Shown piece by piece: positions 13,101 through 26,400 of a stretch of 64,000 bases of DNA. Position 1 is the stretch's first letter. Every line of letters begins with the position of its first letter. The position numbers were made by a program, and so were the translations under genes. Source of the stretch: Scatophagus argus (lineage: Eukaryota; Chordata; Actinopteri; Scatophagidae); the NCBI RefSeq assembly GCF_020382885.2, contig NC_058510.1, positions 9,420,862-9,484,861 on the forward strand, written 5' to 3'. Below the pieces are notes generated by a model. It saw only the letters and a program-made list of their open reading frames with translations, had not been told where the DNA came from and made no database searches.

Positions 13101-14403
13101 CACGGCTACATTTAAAGTAGTGAAATCATAACTGGAGGGCTGGTTATGCTCGGTAGATATGTTTTCCCTCCTGCTGGGGTTCTTTACATACAGTAGGTGG
13201 TCTGTGTCCCAGTCAGAGTGGAAGGATTATCTCTCTGTCACACCAACCCCCAATTTGGTTTCAGACAATGAAGTGAGGCGGGAGGCAGCTGTTGCCATGG
13301 GAGTGACAAGCACAGGTGAGAGCTCCCCAGTTGTTCCCAGGCGTCAAGACTTGAGTGTGGGACTGTGGACTCTGACACTGTTTGCATTGTTTAGGAGGTG
13401 TGTGTGTGTGTGTGTGCGCGCGCGACAGAGCTCACACGATGCTAAACAATATTCTTTTTGTCTATTTTTCAGTCGTCACACCTGATTTCTGTTTCAAGCA
13501 GACAAGAGAACATGAGATAAAATAAACAAAAGAATCAAATCAAAACAATGCTGCCAGTTGCTCTTGTTTCTGGAAATCTGCGTTAGTTATGTTTAGACAA
13601 GACAAAATAAGGCTGATCTCTGCTCTACTATCAGTTGTTGAATGATTTGTGTTCAGCTGAAATAACTGTATCTCACACCGCTGGCATGTTAATTACACCA
13701 AAGCTTTTAGGGCTCAAAGTTTGCCTCGAACTTCATACTTCATATTTCATGTTGGTCTCTAATGTCAGCCGTCTAACGAACACAAATCTCATATCGGATG
13801 ACAAGTTTTACCAGCCAGTTTGGAATCCCAGATGGAAAAGATTCAAATTATGAAAACTGAGTGCATTCAATTTCACCACCTTAGCTGTCGTTTGCTGAAA
13901 CTTTACCAGTGGTTGCAAAATGTGGGAGAGTCTCCAATTTCAACAGAACCAACACAGACAGGATTTCGTTTTAAAGAGGAAAAATCTGTGAGGTCTGGAT
14001 TAGGAGCTTGTGCGTCACTCTTTGTTGCAGCTCTGTTTCGTGATCTTGTCAAATAAAACTTTTCTTTTGTTCACCTTGAATCCATCAGAAGGAAATGCAT
14101 CACAGTTGCAACTGATCTAATGTTTCCTTTGTGATATTTTTAGAAGCGCCAGTGTGTGATTAATCAGAATCTACAGCGGAGAATGTTTTCTACATATACG
14201 TTACGTGACCCGTCTTTTCTCCTGCTGTCTCTCAATAGCGTCCTGGCATGCCGTCTGGAGCGAGGATGCCCCACCAGGGAGCTCCCATGGGCCCCCCCGG
14301 CCCACCTTACGGAGGGAGCCCGGCGGTGCGACCCGGCCTGCCCTCCCCGGTGATGGAGCCCAGTCGTAAGAGGCCAGCCCCCTCCCAGCAGGTCCAGCAG
14401 CAG

Positions 14404-14438
<35 letters not shown>

Positions 14439-17400
14439 GGCCGTCCAGAACCGGGCCAGAAAGTGAGTCTGGATCCAGTCAGCCTCCAGCCCCTACCTAA
14501 ACAATGCATGGCTTGCATAAAGTGTGCTTTTAAGTGTGTAATGGTTGAGATCATGCAGACTACAACGGCTGTGGTTACACTTGAAACTTAACTTAAGTAA
14601 AAAAAATAAAAATTTGATTTTCCCATTACTGGCATCAGTCTTCAAATCCAAACATGGATATGGTCATGAATCATGTGCAGACAATGTAGTAAGAGCTGGG
14701 CATCAAACCACAATATTTTTTAGCACCAACCGTACCACATATCAAGTACAATTCCAGATCAAACTCATAATTTTGCTAATTTTAGGCTTCATGTCATGCA
14801 GGAAAAATGTACTCATGCAGCTGCTTTCTTTAAGACAACATTAAAACACAATACATCTGAGAAGTTTGAAAGTTATATGATGTAAAGAGTTTTGAAGAAA
14901 AATAAATGCATACTGCAGAAAGTAGGCATACAAAAAAGTAGTTTTAATGGTCCCAAATCATAGGTAGGTTGATTTTTCTCTCACGTGTATCAAATGCAAA
15001 AGACAATACAAAATGCTGCTATTGAGATGTACGCCTGTAGATTCATTTAGTTAATCAGATTTGATAAAATTAACCGTCAGTCATAAACATAGCAAGAGCG
15101 TACAGGCATGTCAGCTGCTCTCTGCACTCGGCACAGTGGGGCTTTGAGCTGAATGCAACCATGCTGACGTTTAATAGGTTCAATGTCGAACACGTTCATC
15201 ATTTCAGTGCAGTGTGTTAGTGTTAGACACAAGCTGCAGCTGAGGCCGAACGGCGTTAGCTTCACGGGAGAAAGTTTTGACCTGATGATGGCTCATGAAA
15301 AATGCCATATATATTGGCAGGCTTCATGAAGAAAAGTCAATGAAAATGATCATAAGGGGACAACACAGCCACAGCAGACACACTTACAGCAACAGCCATT
15401 TGCATGCTGTGATCCCCGAAAAAAATCTGATCTTCAGACCTGATATGAAGTGAAACCATGACCCTTGTGCGTCCAGCTTTCATCTCAGTTTTGTTTCGAC
15501 TCTCTCCCACTGCTCCACTCTTTTCCACACCCTGCTCGCTGCTCTGTGCATCCACTTCTCACCACCTCAATCGCTGCATTGACTGAATGTTCCTCCTCTG
15601 TTCGGTCTTCGTGTGTCTTTTAGTCAGTGTGGTCCAGTTTGCGCCATGGTTCATATGTGGTTGCTGTCTGCAGGTGCACAGGGTCTGGTACTTGCTTTCG
15701 CTTTTTTGTTACACTATTTATTGTCTGCTGTTTGACTACCATGTACAAAAGATCTGAACATCAGTATCCCAGGCGCACACACACACACACACACACACAT
15801 ACACACGGTGAATGGATGTCTATTAGGAGACGAGTGTGTGGCAGGTATGGTCATTAGAAAGGAGATCAATATGCGCACTCAGCGGACCTCTGTCTCTCTC
15901 TGTCTCATTCTCTCAGTATCTGCAGCGCAATTGATCCACTTACAATTAAGCAGGCTTGTCGAACAGGTCAGGGGAAATGTTGTCCTACGTCGGGGCCTCA
16001 CCCCCCAGAGAGGCCCGTCTGCCTGTGGAGGATCTAATCAATGGTCCGGGGTGACCTGTCCAGGTGTCTCTGTCTCTTTCTGTTGCTTTGTGAGGAGTGT
16101 GCGTCCTCTGGTAAACAAGTTGATGCTCCCTGCTCTGCTGCATCCCGCTCAGACCCCATGTGGCTGCCAGCTGAGGGCGGCCCACCTGTGTTTGCTGTGT
16201 CATTGAGACCTTATGGTCCCAGCTACACTCCCTCTGCAGAACAAACGAAATGCTGCCGCTAAAAATAGAATTTAATTCTGGTTTGCTTCGCATAAACTGT
16301 TATCAACCCCGTGTCCTTGAAATTACATTTATATGCTTCTAATTTCTCCCCCCCATATATGTTCTGCGGTGAAAAATCTCATGTGCTGTAATATGTACTA
16401 CATTTATATACCGCACACTACTCTAAAGCAGGCATTGTGGGCGCGGGGCTTAAATGCCAGACATCAAAGTATGCAGCCTGAGTCCCACATGTGGTTACAA
16501 GACTTGGAAAATACATTAATCCACAACATTTTCCCATTATGTTAATAGAAAACATGCTTTACTGCTGCAAGTAAGAAGCATGGAAATGTCACTTCAGAGG
16601 CTGAATTGACAAGTTGTGTGTCACCCAAAACATAATGAGGTGACAGTGGAAGGTGTACTTGGGACAGTACAGTTCTTAGTTCTTAAAGAATTTATTTATC
16701 TTATGTGTGCTTAACAAATCTTCTTAAAAATCTCATCAGTCATTCGGGGCATAACATTTCACATGCATATTATCAAACTCATCTGCAAAGTTGATTCCCT
16801 GTTGAAATGTCTAAAGAAAAGAAATGTGCCATGATGAGCTTTTTTCATAATTTCTCTTTACAACTCAAATTATCATCTGGTCAGGAGGAGGGGTTTTTTT
16901 TTTGGTTTTTTTTGGTAGCAGAAGTGCTGAGAAAAGTTTGAGAGTTTGCTTTAGAAAATGAGTGAAAAGGTGTGGTTGTAGCTTGCATGTTGTCTTCAAC
17001 TGCACCTGAGAACCCACTGTTCATTACTTCATCGATGACACATCCGGACTCTGTGCCGAACAAAAGAGCCAAACTTGTGTATTGCTTGTTTGCTCCGTTT
17101 TCCTGTGATAAACAAGTTCATGGTGTATCCATTGTCATTGTATTGTCTGTCTGTTGTCTGTCTATGTGTGTGTGAAGCATGATTGTTTAGGTTCACTGAG
17201 AAACTTTGTTGAATGAGCGTGTCCCTCAGATAAGACGCCTCCCAGGTCCTCCTCTGCGTGCATGGACACCACTTACACTCTCATCCCAGTGCTTGCCCTT
17301 GTCTGAGTTTTAGACTTTGCACCTATTAACAGACCCTTGAACTTTAAACACATCCAACACGTACAGACAAACAGAAGCACCAGGTGTTTCCCCCGCTGAC

Positions 17401-20400
17401 ATCGTACTTTCTGCCACTGAGTGTGTGTGTCTCGCCACAACCCTAATCAGACAACCTTCGAATCCTCACCAATTCTTAGGAAGCCAGTCGGATTCCCCGG
17501 AGCCAATGAGATGCCGGCGAGGCAGATGGACATGAGAGAGCCCCAATCAGATCCCACGCTCGGATCAAAGTAGGAGTTTATTCTGCTGCATGTCCGTTTT
17601 CTTACTTTGATGAGTCTGGCCTATATAGCTTTTTCACCGGAGCCCAGCACTCCCTGCATTAGTTGATTTTGGCCATACGTACATACGGGCATAGAGGTTG
17701 ACCCTTACAATGTATTGGTGCATGCTTTGGACTGGAGCATGGCATGATGGGAACAGTTTTTTGGGGTTATTTTTGTTCAGCTGTAATAGAAAATTAAATT
17801 AGAAGCCAGTCTCAAACCCCTTTTAAAACAGTTTAAAAAGGCGTATTGTTGTGATGCAGGTGTGTGTTTACCTTTGCAGTGCACCTCTGGATTTTTCACT
17901 TGTCCTTGCAGCAGGCTTGTTTCAGTATTTGGCATGCTGATGTAACATACTGCTTCACAGACGAGGCTCTGTGAGAGAACATTTCTCTACAATGCAACCC
18001 CCCCACCCCCACCCCCCCCCCCAAAGAAAGAAAATGTAATAATCTAAAGACATTTTCCACCATGAAATAAGGTTGGCCGATATGACGATATGTAACATGA
18101 GACAACAGAAATGTAATGTGTCTCTGGAATAGCTCTAGTTTTATCAGGTTATTGTGGATAGTGTCAATAGTTTTCATGCCACTGGATTTTTCTGTGTATT
18201 TGAGATTAGCCAAAGAAAGACACTTCCATTTAGTATCTTAATAACAAAATCAGGTAAATAAAGGTTTTCTGGCATGGAAAGACTATCTAACTTTGAAAGG
18301 GGAATGTTCAACATTTTGGGAAATGCACTTTATTTATTTTGTTGCAGAGAGTCAGATGAGAAGCTCAATACGCAATCGTAGCTGCTAAATGAAGCCAGCA
18401 GACAGTTAGCCTAGCTTAGCACAAAGACTGTTATTTGCCAAAATGTTTCTTTCCTGGGAGTGTTAATAACCAACTTTTTAAAACCACAATTTGTCGTTTT
18501 TTAGTCCACAGTTTTTGTGCACTAAACAAAGCAGATACGGTGTGTGAATTAGTGAGTTGTGTTACTTTCGGACAGAGCAAGTTCAGCTGTTTTTCTTTTT
18601 TTCCAGTTCTTGTGCTAAGCTAGGATAACCACCTGCTGACTGTCTCGCTATATTTAGCAGACAGATATGACAGAATCAATCCTCTCATCTCACTCTCACA
18701 CAAGGACTTGATAAAAGCAGTGAAATTAAACAAATTCACAAAGGAAAAAAGCAGTTTGAAAGTAGCTTTTCTTTTAAGTTAGCCGAGTTTAACAGTCAAA
18801 ATCCTAAAACGGCAATACAGATGAAAAAGATTAAGAATAATGAATGAATTCCTTTGCTTCATTACATCTTTTTGGAAGTTGTATGGTTGTTGTGGATGTA
18901 TCACCCACAACTAAATACCTCTGAAATAAGTTATTCTCACTTTATTTACTCTTTTTGCAGTGTAGTGCCATTTTTTAGGAAGTTTGCACATGTGCGGATA
19001 CCAACTACGGGTCACTTGCATGAATTTACATCCGTGCATCAGTGCATTACATCATGTATCGCAGCTGTCCACAGAGACTGAGTGAATACTTAAGAAATGG
19101 AGAAGGAGCCTGCGGTGTTGTTTTTATGATCAGCTTCGCTAAGTAAGAAAGTGCTGACAAAGGCACCAACTTGGCATTTTTTGATCCGAGTCCGTCCTTG
19201 GTAAATTTAAGATGAAAAAAACATTATATTGTTTGTTAAAGTTGTTTCACACAGCAGGAAAAGCCAGGAATTCATGAATGAAAATATCAACATACTTTCA
19301 CACATACATTCTTTTCTACTATCAATCTTGAAGACTCTGCATTCTAGACAACTCTTGAACACGCATCCTGTCACGATCCGAGTCCAATGATGCCGCCAAG
19401 TGTGTGTGTGTGTGTGTGTGTGCGTGCATTGAATATATGTCAGGCAAGCAATGGGTGATGTGACAATTTTTTGGCTGTTGGAGGCTCTCGCTCTCCAGGT
19501 GGACCGCTGCATTTCACACAAACACATGAGCACATATGCACATGCACACACACACACACACACAGACACACACACAGCTGGGATGCTGGGGTGCTGGATA
19601 TGGCCCAGCATTTTAGCAGATGGCCTGGGTGCTACGCTATCAGTCACCATAGTAACATGCTCTCTTTTTCCTCTTTCTCTCTGTCTTTCTCTCCCCCTCT
19701 CTAGTGCTAAGAGAAGGAAAATGGCAGACAAGATTCTTCCGCAAAGGGTGAGGCTGCATATTTTTTACCTTTGTTGCTCTGTTTTCTCTTTCTCTTTGTG
19801 TGTGTGTGTGTGTTATTTTTGTGTGCAGAGAAAAAAAAAAACAAAAAAAAAAATCCTGGTCGGTTTTTGATGTCAGGGGTTCTTGGGAGGCGCAGAGGGC
19901 CAGATGATTATGTGTTATTTCCAAATGAGAAGAGAGAGGATGAGGAGAGTCTTTAGGGTTTCGTTTTGTTATTTGGATGGTGGCTCTTTCATTTAAATTG
20001 GAATAGTCAGCGGGATGTGGCAGTTACGCGACCACAAGTAGAACCGAGAGGCGGCAGAATCACGCGTTGCCACAGGTGAGCCTGTGCCGACTGAGGTTGC
20101 GATTTTCATCCCGTGGTCTCAGTTTTCGGGCCCTGTGCCACGCATCACCTCAGCCACATCCTGGCCAGCTCACTGGAGGCTTTTACGCTAATACTACGGA
20201 GGTCTGGAGAGTGTGGACGTCTTGGCTCAGGTCTTATCCAACGTAACCCAGACACTGAGATAGCAGTAGGCATGGCTGAGGGCGCCACTCCACAATGATG
20301 AGTCAGAGACAGGGAATGTATGCCACACTCCCCTGTCTGCCCGGCACCTCGGCCCGGTGAAAGGCAGCGAGATGGAGATAGGCGAGGAATGAGAGGGAAC

Positions 20401-23400
20401 AATGAAGGCAGCCATTTAGAAAGAAACGTGAAAGAGAGAAGAAGTGAACGGGAGGAGTGTATGTGCACAGTTTTGGTAAGTAAGCAGCAGCCCTTGATGC
20501 TCGGAGGACTTTCATCGATATGGTAATGTCTTGAGTCCTGGCTGGTTGGCTGCACACTCTGCATCTCATTTTTATCCCCCTGTGTCCTCCATAATGCTGT
20601 GGCCCACCGTATTAGTGGCGGATTGGGCAGAAGCAAAAGGACATTTCTGCTCCTTTCAGCTTTCTTTAGGTAAAAGACTTAAAAAGCTCTTGGAGAAAAA
20701 TAAGTGTGATATTCAGAAAATATCTATTACAGATAATGCTGCTACACATATTATAATGATGTGAATATGATGAAGTTTCCTCACAGGTTTCACGGAACGT
20801 CACAGGTTTATTTCCTGCAGGATCTAAGAATGAAACCTTTTGTTAGCATTTAAACATTTTTAGGCATTAGCTAGCCGGCACCAGAGAGTTCAGGAGAGTG
20901 AGAGGTGGGGAAACAGCGACATAAATGCTTTGGACATAACAATTTCTGGTCAGTGCCTTAAACCCCCAGTGCGTTTTCAGTTTAACCTGTTGCATGAACC
21001 TGCTGCTGACCTGCCAGTGGGTCAATCAGCAGTCAGCACAAACTGATGTTGTAGGGTCAAAATCTTTTAACTTTATTTCAAATTAGAAGATAATAAGAAG
21101 ATTCCTCCCTAAAAAGAAATAGCAAATATGCCAGGCTGAATTTTGGGGAAGTAGATATAAAATGATGAAAATTTCTGTTGGGTAGAAAGGTGCCTCGTTG
21201 TCAATGGAGACCTGGGATAAGCTGATACTGAGTGTTTACAGTGTGTGTACAGAGTGCTCTGCTTATTCAACTCTCTGCAAGAAAATAAACAAGTTTTGTT
21301 CACACAAAGTTGAACTATTCTTTCTATATATTATATTATTCCATGAAGGACACTTTATGTTATAGAGCTGAATGTCCTTGAAACAGGACATTGGACCCCC
21401 TACAGAACCAGGCAGGGCAGGCTTAATCTGCTTAAGCCCCTCAGTGATTTCAGATAGCCGATGTAAAGAAAATCTGGCTTCTTTGTCCCGCATGTGTTTT
21501 GTAAAATGTGATGACCTTAAGATTTTAACGTCAGATTGTCTCCCCTCAGATCCGTGAGCTGGTCCCCGAGTCTCAGGCCTACATGGACCTGCTGGCGTTT
21601 GAGCGCAAACTGGATCAGACCATCATGCGCAAACGTGTGGACATCCAGGAGGCATTGAAGAGACCAATGAAGGTAAGGACAAGACAGCATTACTAATTAG
21701 GGGCCAGCGTGTTCTGTTGTCCTCAAGGTGTCTGTCTGAAAACACTAATTATCCAGTTGTTGAAGGACAACCATTTTATTAAAGGTATTTTTTGCGTGTC
21801 AAAAAATGAAGCATCAAAAGGTCTAAAGAATTTGCTAGATATTTCAACAGAGGATCTTATTTTTCACCTTTTCTTAGTTTTGTCTCATCTTAAAGCATAA
21901 TAAAACATCCCTTTTCAAGGCTGAAGACCTCTTGACTCTTGTTATATTAAAGCAATTTTTTAATCTGCTGCTATACTGAACTAATCAGTTCAGACAGGGC
22001 ACCTCTAGGGTGACATTTTAATTAAATTTTTTGTGAGATGTCCTTTTAAACTGTGCTATTTTATGTGCCTTTGTGTCAGCAGCAAAAGCGTAAACTGAGA
22101 CTTTACATATCCAACACCTTCAACCCCGCCAGACCTGACGCCGATGACTCGGACGGCAGCATTGCATCGTGGGAACTGCGTGTAGAGGGGAAGTTGCTGG
22201 ATGATGTGAGTTTTATTTATCTTAAATTTACAGTACATTTACTGTACACTAAGTTACATAGTCAGTCTAAAAGTGAAATACAGCCGTGCCACAGTTTCTG
22301 TGATACTGATGAGCAGAGTCGAAGATAATAATCCTAATTTTCAAATTTAGCACCAAATTGTGATGGTGATGATGGTGGTGATGCATGACGATGATGATAA
22401 CGATGCATTCAAAAAACTTGGGACAGAAAAGTATCAGTTGTTTCAGACCAAGACGATGTTTAGAAAAGCTGTAGATGCAGCGTGAAAAGTAGACTGGACA
22501 TATGTTTTGCGCTGTAAGCACATCAAAAATGATCTGATATTCTCAGCAGTCCGGGGCAAGGCCATCATTTCACAGCGGTAGGAAGCATTTAAGTTTCACA
22601 AACCACAAATATTTCTGGTTGAGCTCAGAGGAAGTGGACCCTGAGAAAGTCTAGTGTTTCACTTTCTTTCTGATCTCGCTCAGCCTGGTGTGGGCTTTTC
22701 ACGAGTAACGTTGCTATAAGCTATAAGCACTGTAAGTTTTGCATATGTTAGCGCATAAGTCTGATTTTAGACATTAATTGACCACTTGTGTCCATCTGTT
22801 TCACAGCCGGGAAAGCAGAAGAAGAAGTTCTCTTCGTTTTTTAAGAGCCTGGTGATCGAGCTGGACAAAGACCTCTACGGTCCTGACAACCACCTGGTTG
22901 AGGTCAGTTCAAACACACAAGGGAAAGGCTCATTTAGCACGACCACCGCCTGATCAACCTGTTACATGCTCTTTCAGACTCTCTAGTGTCAGCTAGCACC
23001 TTTAAATGTTATCATCAGTGGTGGTGCCACATACTCTGGTTCTCATTTCTTTCTATTTAATTTGATACTTGCAGCCCAAAATAAGCAACATGCTAACATG
23101 CTAAGTAGGCAGAACAGTGCAGTCTGTTACTACTCAGCACAGTATGACAGTTGTGAGATGGATCACCTGGAGAAAACCCACATAGTCACAGGGAGAACAT
23201 GCAAACTCCACACAGACCCCAAACCGGGATTCAAACCTGTAACCCTCTTGCTGTGAAGCGACAGAGCTAACCACTGCACAACTGTGCCGCACCTTCAAAG
23301 GAATATTCGACCCGAAAGATGTTTTTCGTTAACAGAAATTCAACCTTGCAGTCTTGAAGCTACAGCCAGGAGTCAACTTTATTGTCAATTCAAAGTCAAC

Positions 23401-26400
23401 TTTATTGTCAATTCTGCCATATAGGCAGCATGCACAGAGGAGTTTCAGTAAGCTAAGGTAGCTTCCTCTTGAAAGGACAGGTATGAGAGCGGTATTGAGT
23501 TTGTTTCAGCTTTAATGGAGCCTTTTCACAGCAGACTTGTCACAGAAGGAAAGGCACAGGTGAAACTTTTTTTCCTCAATGATGACTACCAATAAAACCC
23601 ACCCAAACTTCAGTTGGCTGATTAGACCCTCTGTCTCTGAGCAAGAAAGCTAATAAATGTGTTTCACAAAATGTCATACTATTCATTAAACAAACTGTAT
23701 TATAGCTTCAGTGTTAGCTTTATCTCTCCATCACATTTGGACAGCTTTCACATCTGATCGACTAGCCTGCCGGTCACTTCTTAGGTCAGTCCTTTCATTT
23801 GAAACCACATCTATTAGTGAAAAAATACTTCTGTGTGTGGCCCGAAACAGCGAATCAGACTGTTCGGCCATGCGGCCAGGGTCAGTGATGTCATGCTCAT
23901 CATGCAGGGGAAAGACGCTGGCTGAAAATTGTCTGGTTTCGTCTCGTGCCACAGTCACCCTGCTGAACCTGCTCCTTTCCTTTCATCCCCACGGGATAAA
24001 TACACAATAAAACAGTCCAAGAGAGTGGACAGCCCTCTCTCAATTTTCTATTATGATATACAGGAGAGGGTTGTTTTTTTTAATCACAGCAATGCAAGGT
24101 TTTCATAGCATGCAGGTGCAAGAACTGGAGAAAACATTTACTTTTTAAAAAAAAACAAAAAAAAACACACACAATCATTAACTGCCCTTCACTTTGTGTC
24201 TTCACAATAAGTATTGACTTTTAAAAACTCCACTGTAAGAGTTTGAGAGTGAAATTTATGACTTCTCAAGGTTCCCCCTTTTAAGAGGGTATTTTAGCAA
24301 GGCACTCAGGTGTTTTGCTTTGAATGATTTTCCATCAAAAGAAATTTTTCTCTACCTTGAGGTACAATGAGTACTTAATCTGTTCTGAGTCAGCCATTGA
24401 TTGGAGGAAACATTACTCTGCATTGCATGCCAAGTTTCTGCAATCTGGACTGAAGAATGTGTTTTAAGTGCTTTTTCTTTTCTGTTTCTGAGCAGTTAAG
24501 ATAAAATGGACATGCAAATAATATTTAATCTGCAGTGAGATACAAAGGAAGTTCTGATATTTAAACACAAAGGCTAAATCCCCAGACTCTTACGGAAATA
24601 GCTGTATTTGGCCGGGCTGATAGTTTTTCTGTTATTTCAAGTTTCTGCTGATCCTGGGTGTGATAACGTTGATCTCCACAGCTGCAGGGTTGACTTTTTT
24701 TGCTATCTTGGTTTCTCGCCATGTTGTGCATTAGCAGTTTGCACAAATTCTATTTCTCATCAAATCACAGACTGTTTTTCCCACATTTCTTAATTGTGAC
24801 ACATTTCCAGCTCCTTAAAACCCCCTGAAAACCTGATCAATTTCCAAGTACTTCAATAACATTAAATATTCAGCAACAGTCAAAGTTAAAGTTCAGGAAG
24901 AAACATCCCGAGGTGAAATTTATTAACTTGAGAAGGCTAACAGCATCAGCATGTTAAGTTCTTCACAATGACAACGCTAACAGGTATAATGTTTACCATG
25001 TTCACCATTTTACTTTAGCGTATCAGCATGCTAACAATTGCTAATTAGCACTAGAATGTCATTAGTTTTAACACGTATTTGGTCACAAAGTATTGAAGAA
25101 ATTAAAAATATAAATGGTGCTAGATAAAAATCAATTTGTTGTGAAGTTGTGTTGTGAAGACATGTCACTCAGAACCAGAAATGTGAACCTTCAGCGCGCT
25201 TGAGGAAAAGGGGCTTAACAAAGTCTATAAACCATGAAAATCTGTCCCAAATTTAGTTTAAATACTTCAGTCTGGGCCAAAGTGGTGGATCAAATGTCAC
25301 TCCTGAAGCAATTCTGCGAGTGTGGCTCAAAAAATGTAATCTGCTTCACAGGAGTGTATGGGTTTGACCACATTCAACTCACACTGCTGGCAACATAAAT
25401 AAACAAGCACACAACTGTCATTACATTCTGAGTCAGACATCTTAAAAATCTGATTGGTGTGGGAAATATGTGGCATAACCTTTTTCCAACTTAGCCCATC
25501 CACCTCAAACCAGTGGGAAAACAAAAATATAGAAATCTCTCTTGTAAAACTGCCAAACACTCTTTTATTTGTGTAAGAAAAACAATGTAATTTAGGGTCC
25601 CATTGTTGTAATAAGAGAAAACAAGTAGGCATCAAGGACCTTTAAAGCAGGAATTCATTAGAGATTCTGATTTTAAAAAGTGTGAAGCTAACAAAAGGAT
25701 CATTCAGTCTAAGGTGCTCGGTTTGCGGTGTGTCATCACCGTGATGGTGGTTTGCTCTTTCAGTGGCACCGCACGCCAACCACCCAGGAGACGGACGGCT
25801 TCCAGGTGAAAAGGCCCGGAGACGTGAGCGTGCGCTGCACTCTGCTGCTGATGCTGGACTATCAGGTGAGGGGAGGGTGGAGGGGGAGCCATGCAGCCTC
25901 ACAACTCTGCGCAGAAATAGACTTTCCTCTGTTATAACTCTGTGACTAATCTATGCCATGAAACCAGCTGTTGTAGGCCTCACGTCGCTGATAACCACCG
26001 GTCTGCAGAAACATTTAAGACTCCATTTTGGAACGATGGCAGAGGGGAATGTGATAAGGATGTCAGATGCGATGAAGCTGATGTAAAGGCTCTGAGGTGG
26101 GTGGTTGTAAAAAGTGTTGTAATGCGATTACGTTGTCTCCGCAGCCTCCCCAGTTTAAGCTGGACCCTCGCTTGGCTCGCCTGCTTGGCATTCACACTCA
26201 GACCCGCTCCTGCATCATCCAGGCCCTCTGGCAGTACATCAAGACCAACAAGCTGCAGGACTCCCATGACAAGGAGTACATCAACTGTGACAAGTACTTC
26301 CAGCAGGTACGGGACTTCCTGTGTGCTATAAATCACCCGATTGTTGCACGAATATTAATATCAGTGCTCAGTGTATCCACTGAAAATAATGGTGGAAGAA

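Noticed and set aside
19207..19731. 174-residue minus-strand open frame
   Set aside because: Its length comes from stop-poor CA/GT microsatellites opposite smarcd3 exon 3.
20145..20636. 163-residue minus-strand open frame in a smarcd3 intron
   Set aside because: Composition is low-complexity (Ser/Pro/Leu), there is no recognisable domain, and other frames are equally open.
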